6,116 nucleotides of DNA from Alphaproteobacteria bacterium (GTDB lineage: Bacteria; Pseudomonadota; Alphaproteobacteria; BNTO01), in contig BNTO01000063.1 of NCBI GenBank assembly GCA_025996655.1, positions 1 to 6,116 of the forward strand, given 5' to 3'. The notes under the pieces were generated by a model. That model searched no databases, was not told the DNA's origin, and worked only from the letters and a program-made list of their open reading frames with translations. Position 1 is the stretch's first letter, and every line of letters begins with the position of its first letter. A program made the translations under genes and the position numbers. Below are positions 1 to 6,064 of this stretch, piece by piece.

Positions 1-83
1 AGACGACAATCCCGTTAAGTGAGTCTATGATGTTCTAAGAAATAGCGGGATTTGTATAGATTGAAGAAGCTTCATGTTTTTTG

Positions 84-122
84 CAGCCTTAGGTCCCCTC
101 ATTAAAGGGGATTTTGCGGCTG
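84..122. other. Two-part stem-loop upstream of the lipoprotein gene
   Basis: An outer 5-bp stem (cagcc 84-88 with ggctg 118-122) encloses an inner stem in which tcccct (94-99) pairs with agggga (106-111) around a 6-base loop. G-T pairs can extend the inner stem outward. Only four T residues follow the inner stem and none follow the outer one, so it is a poor match to an intrinsic terminator. It could end transcription of an unseen upstream gene or lie in the leader of the gene starting at 180. The rest of bases 1-179 holds no open frame with family resemblance. The pairing is seen directly; any role is a guess. Confidence 0.3.
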
Positions 123-165
123 AGGGCAAAAGTGTTAACCTTTTCTTAACAGAAGATTCTACGTT

Positions 166-176
166 AGGGGAAAGAG
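166..176 (+). promoter_or_regulatory. Ribosome binding site for the BamF-like lipoprotein
   Basis: A purine-rich stretch aggggaaagag lies 3 to 13 bases before the tandem TTG codons at 180 and 183. It is the only Shine-Dalgarno-like sequence near the gene start, and it favours a TTG start there over the in-frame ATG at 300, which has no such motif upstream. Confidence 0.5.
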
Positions 177-179
177 CCT

Positions 180-1325
180 TTGTTGGGAAACTTTATCCAA
201 TTTCTGCGTTCAGCGTGGGGGAACCTATCTTCAAAAACAGAAAGCAACGGACAGGGCGAAAAATATCGTACCGGCGGATTCTTAAAAATTTGTTTCGCCA
301 TGCTCGCTGTTTTGTTGAGCGAAACAGGGTGTCAGTCGGTAAAATCAACATTTGGCTTTGATCATCAAGGCCCTGATGAACTTCAAGTTGTTCCGCTCGC
401 GCCCCTAGCTTTGCCTCAAGATTTCAACAAAACGCCCTCTTCTGAAAAAAAAGAGGAAGATTTCGTAAAAAAGGACGGGCAAGCCGCGGCGAGCAAGCAA
501 AAAGTTGAAGAAGCTAAGCCCAAAGATACAAAAACGAAGGATATCCTTATTAAAAGAGAAACGCTGGCTCCCGAATCTTTTGCGGCTACGGATCTTTTGT
601 TTAAAACAAAAGATTCCTCTTCAAAAACAGAAGAAGGTACAGACACAAAAGTCAATCTTGTTTTCGAAAACATAGAGGCGGACAATGAAGAAAAGAAACC
701 CTTAGAAGCCGAGGCCCTGGAGAAAGAAAAAACACACGAAAAACAAAAAGAAAAAATTGCAAAGAAAACGTTTCAAAAACCTATTCTTGCTTCCCAAGAA
801 ACTTTGCCAACAGAAGAAAATTTTGTTGAGGGAACAACAACCCCCATCCTAAAAACGGAAAAGATTGAAGAAAAAATCCCCCCTCAAGAAATTTCTTCCC
901 AAAAAATCGCCCGTGAAGAACCGTCCCGTAAGAGCACGTGGAAAATCTTATCCGAGAAAAAAGTCAACAAAGCAAGAGTTCCTGAAGAAGAGAACGCTAT
1001 TCCTGAAACTCCCCTTCTTTCTTCAGAAGAATCCCAAGCAAGCGTTTCGGCTCAACCCACGCCCCCTATCCTTTTTCAAGAAGAAATTCCTGTTGAAAAC
1101 AAGAATCTTCCTCCGCAGCATTCGCGCCTCGTCTCGCGCCTCGTCGCTCGTCCCATCTTTCATGCCTCGCCGCCTGCCCTCCAACGCACAAAAGCTTTAA
1201 GGAAACCTCCTCCTAAAATGCGCAAAAAACGCCTTCGGTACCACAGAATAAAAATGAAAAAAGGCCGGCACAAAAAACAGCGAAAGATCCGTCACTTCAG
1301 GCGCCGTCCCCCTCTCTACAGGTAA
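180..1325 (+). CDS. BamF-like (DUF3035) lipoprotein with long charged tail
   Basis: Predicted outer-membrane lipoprotein of 381 residues. Residues about 34-50 form a hydrophobic segment after a basic n-region, ending at Cys51. Right after the cysteine comes a stretch resembling the BamF/DUF3035 family: SVKSTFGFD (53-61), then PDE (65-67), VVPLAPLALP (70-79) and DF (81-82). In Caulobacter, BamF is a lipoprotein of the BAM complex that inserts beta-barrel proteins into the outer membrane, so a role there is inferred. From residue 83 the protein departs from the family: about 230 residues of Lys/Glu/Thr/Pro-rich low complexity, then an Arg/Lys-rich C-terminus (about 315-381). Family members are usually far shorter. 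Oddities are a TTG start, a 33-residue stretch before the hydrophobic segment, and Glu at lipobox -3 (ETGC), where an aliphatic residue is usual. An ATG at 300 is a weaker start because it would leave a 10-residue uncharged leader. The family call is fairly firm; lipidation is uncertain. Confidence 0.68.
   Translation: MLGNFIQFLRSAWGNLSSKTESNGQGEKYRTGGFLKICFAMLAVLLSETGCQSVKSTFGFDHQGPDELQVVPLAPLALPQDFNKTPSSEKKEEDFVKKDGQAAASKQKVEEAKPKDTKTKDILIKRETLAPESFAATDLLFKTKDSSSKTEEGTDTKVNLVFENIEADNEEKKPLEAEALEKEKTHEKQKEKIAKKTFQKPILASQETLPTEENFVEGTTTPILKTEKIEEKIPPQEISSQKIAREEPSRKSTWKILSEKKVNKARVPEEENAIPETPLLSSEESQASVSAQPTPPILFQEEIPVENKNLPPQHSRLVSRLVARPIFHASPPALQRTKALRKPPPKMRKKRLRYHRIKMKKGRHKKQRKIRHFRRRPPLYR
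592..614. repeat. Perfect 11-bp-arm palindrome inside the lipoprotein gene
   Basis: atcttttgttt (592-602) and aaacaaaagat (604-614) are exact reverse complements around a single central A. The site lies in the low-complexity part of the lipoprotein gene (residues about 138-145) and keeps the frame open. It is AT-rich and no T-run follows, so it is not a recognisable terminator. It may be a chance product of A/T-rich codons. Confidence 0.6.
1122..1145 (+). repeat. 12-bp tandem duplication encoding SRLV-SRLV
   Basis: tcgcgcctcgtc occurs twice back to back (1122-1133 and 1134-1145). Being a multiple of three it preserves the frame, giving a repeated SRLV at residues 315-322 of the lipoprotein, where its Lys/Glu-rich part gives way to the basic tail. 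It looks like a slippage duplication. Confidence 0.85.
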
Positions 1326-1347
1326 GAAACAAAGAGTCCCTTTCTTT

Positions 1348-1387
1348 AATATTTCCCTTGCTTCCGCAATATTTCCCTTGCTTCCGC
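1348..1387. repeat. Perfect 20-bp tandem duplication upstream of alaS
   Basis: Two identical adjacent 20-bp copies (1348-1367 and 1368-1387), each beginning aatatttccc and ending ttgcttccgc, lie between the lipoprotein stop and alaS. Because 20 is not a multiple of three, the copies would be read in different frames if translated, which argues that this stretch is non-coding and that alaS does not start at the TTG at 1358. Each copy carries one TTGCTT, a possible -35 hexamer. Confidence 0.95.
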
Positions 1388-1407
1388 CAAAAATGCCTTT
1401 GTACAAT
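1378..1407 (+). promoter_or_regulatory. Candidate sigma-70-type promoter of alaS
   Basis: TTGCTT (1378-1383) and TACAAT (1402-1407) are separated by 18 bases. The -10 matches consensus at five of six positions; the -35 keeps the TTG core. Transcription would begin near 1414 and give a leader of roughly 34 bases before the ATG at 1448. The -35 lies in the second copy of the tandem duplication. This is a motif match only, with no other support. Confidence 0.4.
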
Positions 1408-1447
1408 GAAAGGACGGAAGCGCTCCCTTTTAAATCCCCCCCAAACA

Positions 1448-4195
1448 ATGATTTCTCTTCATGATATTCGCCAAACTTTTCTTGATTATTTCGCAAAAAA
1501 TGGGCACCGCGTTTTACCGTCGAGCAGTCTTGTTCCAGAAAAGGATCCAACGCTTTTGTTCACAAATGCGGGCATGGTTCCGTTTAAGGATTATTTTACG
1601 GGAAAGGCGCCGGCCCCTTTTCCAAAGGTGGCAACGTCACAAAAATGCGTGCGTGCCGGCGGCAAACATAATGATCTTGAAAATGTAGGCTACACGGCAA
1701 GGCATCACACCTTTTTTGAAATGCTTGGGAATTTTTCGTTTGGCGATTATTTCAAGGAAACGGCGATCTCTCACGCGTGGCATGTTGTCACGAAAGAATT
1801 CGGCCTTTCCCCAGAAAAACTTTATGTCACGGTTTTTTCCGAAGATGAAGAGGCGGCCAATTTATGGAAAAAAATGGCGGGCTTGCCGGATTCACGCATC
1901 CTTCGCATTGCGACAACGGACAACTTTTGGTCGATGGGAGAGACGGGCCCCTGCGGTCCCTGTTCCGAGATTTTTTACGATCATGGCGACAGCGTCAAGG
2001 GCGGCTTACCCGGGACCGCAGACGCAGACGGGGACCGCTACACGGAAATTTGGAACCTTGTTTTTATGCAATATGAGCAAAAAACGGGGGGAGCGCGCGT
2101 TCCTTTACCGCGGCCGTGTATTGATACAGGCATTGGCTTGGAAAGGTTGGCCGCCGTTCTGCAAGGCAAACAAAGCAATTATGACATTGATGTGTTTCAA
2201 GAGTTGATCGAGACCCTTCGCAAGGAAAAGGGCTCCGTTCAGACGTCTTCTCTTTGCGGGGGTATGAACGATGCTCAAACGTTGACGCCTTCCTATCACG
2301 TTCTTGCGGACCATATGCGCTCGGCTAGTTTTTTGATTGCTGACGGGGTTTTTCCACTTAATGAAGGGCGCGGCTATGTTTTGCGTCGCATTATTCGTAG
2401 AGCCATTCGCCACGCCCGCCTGCTTGGCGTCACCGAGCCGGTTCTTTACAAAATTGTTGAAAAATTGGTTGCCCTGATGGGGGACGCCTATCCCGAGCTT
2501 ATTCAGCACAAAGACCTCATAAAAAGTGTGTTGTACGACGAGGAAAATCGCTTCGGCGTTACTTTGGACCTGGGGTTGAAATGGGTTGAGGAATCCTTAA
2601 AAGACTTAACGTCCAACGTTTTGCCCGGGGACGTTGCTTTTCGGTTGTACGATACCTACGGTTTTCCTTTGGATTTGACGGAAGATATTTTGCGCGGGAA
2701 AGGTTTTTCTGTTGACAAAATAGGTTTTGACGCACTTATGCAAAAACAAAGAAATTTGTCGAAACGCCAAGAAGGGCTTGGTCTTGCCGTTTCAGCCGAA
2801 GGAGCTCTCACGGGGCAGGAATTGGCCCAACTCAAAATCCCTGAAACACAAAAAAAATGTTACGACACACTGACATCCTCTCAAAAAATCCTTTTCTTAA
2901 AAAAGAGGGAAGGGCGCCTTTTTGTTGTGTTGGACGGAACGCCTTTTTACGCCGAGTCGGGCGGCCAGGCGGGAGATCGCGGATTTTTGACGAAAGACTC
3001 TTCTAGACTTCTTGAAGAATCTTCTAAAACGGAATTTGGGACAAGAGACTCGAAGCGCAGAAGCGGAATGTACTCCGATGTACATGAGCATTCGAGCATC
3101 GAATCGACACCTCCCAAAACCGTTTTTGAAGAGTACAGCAAGAAGTCTAGTGCTTGGCGCGTTGAGAGCACCTATCCTCTCACCTTTCAAGGCCAAACAT
3201 GGGTTGTTCATGAAGGGGCGACGGCTGACTTTTTTCAAGAGGGCGATAGCGTTGAGGCAGCGGTTGATGCCGATCTTCGGAAACGCACGGCAGCGCATCA
3301 CTCGGCGGCGCACCTTTTGCAAGCCGCCTTGCGCGAAGTTTTAGGCAAGCATGTGACGCAAAAGGGTTCTTCGGTGAACGAAAAGCACATAAGGTTTGAT
3401 TTTTCGCATCCTAAAGGTCTTTCCCCCGAGGAAAGGCAAGCGGTTGAGGCGCGTGTAAACGCGGTTATTTTGCTGGCGTCCCCCACGGAAACCCTTGAGT
3501 GCGACCTTCAAGAGGCGCGGACTTTGGGCGCCTTAACTTTTTTTGAAGAAAAATATGGCGAGCGCGTTCGCGTGGTTCGTATGAGAGAGGGGGATTCCTA
3601 TTTTTCTCAAGAATTCTGCGGGGGAACGCATGTTGCTAATACAGGCCAAATTGGCCTTTTCAAGATTTTAAGTGAAGAGGGCGTCGCGGCGGGTGTGCGC
3701 CGCATGGAAGCAGTTGTGGGGCACGCCCTTTTAGAAGAATTTGCCAAAAATATTTCGGAGAAAGACGCAGAAATCGCGCGCCTGAAAGAGGAACAGAGAA
3801 AATTGCAAAAACAAAGGCTCCAAGCGGAGGCGGCGCACGCCCAAAGCGCCGCTCAAACGGCAACAGAAACATGCGGATCCGTGCGTTTGACGGTGCAAAA
3901 CTTTGGAGAATTAGCCCCTCAACAGATGCGGAATCTCGCCACCCATCACGCAGCCTCCTTAAAAGAAGGCGTAGCCGTCTTTATAAGTTCGCACGAAGGC
4001 AAAATTGCCTTAGTCGTTTGCGTAGGGAAAGCGGATGAGGCGCGTCTTAGTGCAAAAGATTTGGCGCAGGCCGCCTGTGAAAAGCTTGGGGGCCAGGGCG
4101 GTGGCAAAGGGGCGATTGCGCAGGGAGGCGGCTCGAATCCTGCGGCTTTAGGCGATGCCCTTGATGCTCTTCGCGATATTTTAAAAAATTCTTAA
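1448..4195 (+). CDS. alaS: Alanyl-tRNA synthetase
   Basis: Cytoplasmic class II synthetase that charges tRNA-Ala with alanine and hydrolyses mis-charged Ser- or Gly-tRNA-Ala; 915 residues. The catalytic core is at about 1-240, with RHHTFFEMLGNFSFGDYF (85-102), the ETGPCGPCSEIF stretch (165-176) and DTGIGLERL (226-234) near motif 3. The tRNA-recognition region follows. The editing domain has H618/H622 (HSAAH) and C724/H728 (CGGTH), so the zinc-binding editing site looks intact. A coiled coil (about 763-797) leads to the C-Ala domain with a Gly-rich LGGQGGGKG (880-888). ATG 1448 is chosen because MISLHDIRQTFLDYFAKNGH is a typical AlaRS start; upstream alternatives (TTG 1358, ATG 1406) fall in the duplication or candidate -10. 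No Shine-Dalgarno is visible before 1448, where the leader is C-rich. Residues 519-568 are an extra segment encoded by a palindromic insertion; without it the length, about 865, is ordinary. Probably cotranscribed with the gene at 4260. Confidence 0.97.
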   Translation: MISLHDIRQTFLDYFAKNGHRVLPSSSLVPEKDPTLLFTNAGMVPFKDYFTGKAPAPFPKVATSQKCVRAGGKHNDLENVGYTARHHTFFEMLGNFSFGDYFKETAISHAWHVVTKEFGLSPEKLYVTVFSEDEEAANLWKKMAGLPDSRILRIATTDNFWSMGETGPCGPCSEIFYDHGDSVKGGLPGTADADGDRYTEIWNLVFMQYEQKTGGARVPLPRPCIDTGIGLERLAAVLQGKQSNYDIDVFQELIETLRKEKGSVQTSSLCGGMNDAQTLTPSYHVLADHMRSASFLIADGVFPLNEGRGYVLRRIIRRAIRHARLLGVTEPVLYKIVEKLVALMGDAYPELIQHKDLIKSVLYDEENRFGVTLDLGLKWVEESLKDLTSNVLPGDVAFRLYDTYGFPLDLTEDILRGKGFSVDKIGFDALMQKQRNLSKRQEGLGLAVSAEGALTGQELAQLKIPETQKKCYDTLTSSQKILFLKKREGRLFVVLDGTPFYAESGGQAGDRGFLTKDSSRLLEESSKTEFGTRDSKRRSGMYSDVHEHSSIESTPPKTVFEEYSKKSSAWRVESTYPLTFQGQTWVVHEGATADFFQEGDSVEAAVDADLRKRTAAHHSAAHLLQAALREVLGKHVTQKGSSVNEKHIRFDFSHPKGLSPEERQAVEARVNAVILLASPTETLECDLQEARTLGALTFFEEKYGERVRVVRMREGDSYFSQEFCGGTHVANTGQIGLFKILSEEGVAAGVRRMEAVVGHALLEEFAKNISEKDAEIARLKEEQRKLQKQRLQAEAAHAQSAAQTATETCGSVRLTVQNFGELAPQQMRNLATHHAASLKEGVAVFISSHEGKIALVVCVGKADEARLSAKDLAQAACEKLGGQGGGKGAIAQGGGSNPAALGDALDALRDILKNS
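3003..3150. repeat. In-frame palindromic element (RPE-like) inside alaS
   Basis: A 148-bp imperfect palindrome centred at about 3076.5. Terminal arms ctagacttcttg (3003-3014) and caagaagtctag (3139-3150) are perfect complements. Tttggga (3035-3041) pairs with tcccaaa (3112-3118), aaaacgg (3026-3032) with ccgtttt (3120-3126, one-base offset), and the tip atgtac (3068-3073) with gtacat (3080-3085) around a 6-base loop. All but the offset pair share the same centre. It encodes residues 519-568 of AlaRS, just after the GGQAGDRG segment, where ordinary AlaRS has no such stretch. The element is free of stops in two frames on each strand. These traits match Rickettsia palindromic elements, mobile repeats that insert in frame into genes; I cannot assign it to a named family. 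The exact boundaries are uncertain by a few bases, since a net in-frame insertion should be 147 or 150 bp. Confidence 0.85.
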
Positions 4196-4220
4196 AAGAG
4201 AGGAAAGGCGCAAAAAATAG

Positions 4221-4232
4221 GCTAAGCTTAGC
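4221..4232. repeat. 12-bp perfect palindrome in the alaS-small ORF gap
   Basis: gctaagcttagc is fully self-complementary and sits about 16 bases before the ribosome binding site of the next gene. It could be an operator or a very short hairpin. There is no T-run after it, so it is not an intrinsic terminator and would not separate alaS from the downstream gene. Function unknown. Confidence 0.4.
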
Positions 4233-4248
4233 GCAAGGAAAAACAAAA

Positions 4249-4255
4249 AAGGAGG
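4249..4255 (+). promoter_or_regulatory. Strong ribosome binding site
   Basis: aaggagg, a near-perfect Shine-Dalgarno, lies four bases before the ATG at 4260. It is the best such site in the window and the main reason to accept the short downstream frame as a real gene. Confidence 0.8.
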
Positions 4256-4259
4256 AAAT

Positions 4260-4448
4260 ATGGTTTACAAAATGATCTGGATAGGCCTTGGCGTTTTTAT
4301 GATGCTGGGGATTGTTTATCTCGGAACAGCCGGAATTTGTGTTGTAAAACGTTCGGTCCAGATGGAAGTCCCTCTCCAGACCTTTTTAAAACAGAAAGGC
4401 GATCTGGCTTCAAAGGAAGAAAATAGCAAGGGAAAGGTTTTAAATTAG
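4260..4448 (+). CDS. Small single-span membrane protein, function unknown
   Basis: A 62-residue protein I do not recognise. Residues about 5-29 (from MIWIGLG to GICVV) form one hydrophobic transmembrane segment, followed by a KR pair (30-31) and a polar tail rich in Lys, Glu and Ser. There is no lipobox or obvious signal-peptidase site, so it is likely a membrane-anchored protein. The ATG is fixed by a strong Shine-Dalgarno. It starts 64 bp after the alaS stop with no terminator between them, so cotranscription with alaS is likely. Its last 9 bp, including the stop, overlap the 3' end of the convergent DUF4139 gene. Real gene: likely, from the ribosome binding site and the transmembrane pattern. 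Function: none proposed. Confidence 0.7.
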   Translation: MVYKMIWIGLGVFMMLGIVYLGTAGICVVKRSVQMEVPLQTFLKQKGDLASKEENSKGKVLN

Positions 4449-5894
4449 CGTCCGAATGGTTAACTTATAGCGAATGGTGCGGCTACTGTTGGGGGGGATT
4501 TCTAATTTCCAAAACGTTTCTCCCCGTTTATTGACCTCCGCATTTAAGCTTGAGCGAATAATAGAACATTTGAGTTGCTGGTCTTGATTGACGGTTACCG
4601 TCACAGAAGCTGTTGTTTTTTGGGAATTAGTAACTTCCAGTTGATACTCCGCCTCGGACATAGCCGGCGTTAAAACACGATAGGACGATTGCTCCAACTT
4701 AGCGTATAACAGTCCTGCGTCGGCTTCTTCCGCTTCCGTATTGGTCGATTGCATAAGCGACGCTGGCATGCGAAGCGTAATTTCCTCGCCCCCCTTCACT
4801 TGGAACATTTTTGTGTACCCAGCAAGGGATATGAAGTCGTTGCGATTATGGTAAACGGCCACTTTCCCTGCCGGCAAAGGTTTCCCAAGCCCAACTTCTT
4901 TGATGTTGAGGAAATTGATGCGGCTTTCAATGCGCGGAAAGGCTGTTCCCTTCAGTTTCTTTAAAAACGGCCCCCCCACAAACAACCCATTGTTCATGGT
5001 GATGGCAATGCGCTTGGCGCTACTCCAGACAATCATTTTGCTTTGCAGCGGCGCGAAATCACTCACCGTATCGTAAGAATACACAGGAACGGCCTGTTCG
5101 CGAACGGCGTCGGTTGCATCTTCTTCGGGCTCATTCCCGGGTAAATTTCCTTCGAAAAATTGAATGTGGGCATTTTTAAAATGAACTTTTGATTGATTGT
5201 TGACATGAAAAATGGTGTAAAAATTAATATGGGCTCTGTCCTTCGTAAATTCAATGATGTGCTGAGCCATCCAGTTCACGTGAGAAAGCGAGTATTGGAT
5301 TTTCCACATATCCTTTTCTGTCACTTTGTCTGCGTCGCGAAGGTTAAGAACAAGGGAATTAGGAGAATCTTCCTCGTTTAGGGTCCCCGCTACAGGGGTC
5401 TTGTTTCCTCTTTTTTCTTTTTTAGGCCGTGTCGCCTCTCCCTTTTTTTCTTCTCCAGGCGTCGCGTTCTTTACAAAAAAATTTTCCGATTGAAGCTGGA
5501 AGTTTTGAATAAAAACGGCATCGGGGCCCTTGGGAATAATGGATTTTTTGTGGATAAATTGCGACAAGTTCGGAATGCAAAATTCGTTTCCCTTTTGAAC
5601 AGCTGAATTCGGAAGAGAATTATGTACCGTCGCACCATCCCAATACCAACAAATTTTTGTTGACTCTTGGCTCGAATCATCAGGCGTGCTTTCTTCCTTG
5701 TCCGGAGGTGTCAGGGCAGAACCTTCCTCATTAATTAAGTTGCGAAGGGAGACCTCCTCCGAAAAAAGGGAAGGCGAAAAAAAGCCGACGAAAAAATAAA
5801 AAAATTGAAATGTTAGAAGGGGCCAAAGAGATCGTTTCGAAAAAACTTGAAGACCTCGCCCTTCCCAAAAGAAGGACATAAAAAATTCGTCCAT
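4440..5894 (-). CDS. Exported DUF4139-family protein
   Basis: A 484-residue protein. The N-terminus has a KR pair (20-21), then a long aromatic-rich hydrophobic run (about 22-44) ending near SLFSEE, consistent with a signal peptide or anchor. Residues about 196-481 resemble DUF4139, the domain of mucoidy-inhibitor-A-like proteins. Supporting stretches are WKIQYSLSHVNWMAQHIIEF (197-216), like the family's ISWxADY region; VNNQSKVHFKNAHIQFFEG (231-249), like its TNNSGxxFxxAxxxLxxG; and the most diagnostic, NIKEVGLGKPLPAGKVAVY (330-348). A C-terminal beta-rich stretch (about 415-481) ends the domain. The preceding part (about 46-190) is divergent, with acidic and Lys-rich linkers; the DUF4140 partner domain is not recognisable there. 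The ATG at 5894 has a weak aggtagag site before it; ATG 5879 is an alternative. Biochemical function is unknown; an envelope location is inferred. Confidence 0.75.
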   Translation of the reverse strand: MDEFFMSFFWEGRGLQVFSKRSLWPLLTFQFFYFFVGFFSPSLFSEEVSLRNLINEEGSALTPPDKEESTPDDSSQESTKICWYWDGATVHNSLPNSAVQKGNEFCIPNLSQFIHKKSIIPKGPDAVFIQNFQLQSENFFVKNATPGEEKKGEATRPKKEKRGNKTPVAGTLNEEDSPNSLVLNLRDADKVTEKDMWKIQYSLSHVNWMAQHIIEFTKDRAHINFYTIFHVNNQSKVHFKNAHIQFFEGNLPGNEPEEDATDAVREQAVPVYSYDTVSDFAPLQSKMIVWSSAKRIAITMNNGLFVGGPFLKKLKGTAFPRIESRINFLNIKEVGLGKPLPAGKVAVYHNRNDFISLAGYTKMFQVKGGEEITLRMPASLMQSTNTEAEEADAGLLYAKLEQSSYRVLTPAMSEAEYQLEVTNSQKTTASVTVTVNQDQQLKCSIIRSSLNAEVNKRGETFWKLEIPPNSSRTIRYKLTIRTLI

Positions 5895-6064
5895 TCGTCT
5901 CTACCTGGCCTTCATCCTAGCACGATTCTGTTTGCTTTTTGCTATAAAACGCGTGGGCAGTGGGATGTGAGATTTTACTGGATAATCATCATATAGCTAA
6001 GCGGCTTGAAAAATTTGCAAAAAAAATGTAAACCCTATTAGTGATTTTTGTTAACGGTTTTAAT
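5895..6064. other. Intergenic region between DUF4139 gene and IS630 start
   Basis: About 170 bp without a supportable gene. It must carry the promoter of the leftward DUF4139 gene, but I find no convincing -35/-10 pair: read leftward, a TAGGAT (complement of 5915-5920) is the best -10-like hexamer and has no good -35. The A/T-rich right part (about 6010-6064) probably includes the left end of the insertion sequence. Confidence 0.4.

Noticed and set aside
8..52. Inverted repeat aatcccg / cgggatt
   Set aside because: Only 7-bp arms separated by 31 bases with no associated gene start; not distinguishable from chance.
134..150. gttaa-N7-ttaac inverted repeat ahead of the lipoprotein gene
   Set aside because: Could be an operator half-site pair, but 5-bp arms in A/T-rich sequence are common by chance.
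74..361. Open frame of 95 codons at the left edge (+)
   Set aside because: No family resemblance, overlaps the lipoprotein start in another frame, and its composition looks like translated non-coding and shadow sequence.
618..629. 12-base match (ctcttcaaaaac) to the complement of the right arm of the alaS palindrome, next to the 592-614 palindrome
   Set aside because: Considered as a degraded second copy of the element, but the match is short, A/T-rich and not flanked by the other conserved blocks.
1358..1447. Longer alaS starting at TTG 1358
   Set aside because: The extra 30 codons run through a 20-bp tandem repeat and a candidate promoter, and are absent from typical AlaRS, which begins at the ISLHDIR-like sequence.
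2897..3322. Antisense open frame across the alaS insertion
   Set aside because: It reads the opposite strand of alaS; the openness comes from the palindromic element being stop-poor on both strands. No start context or family match.
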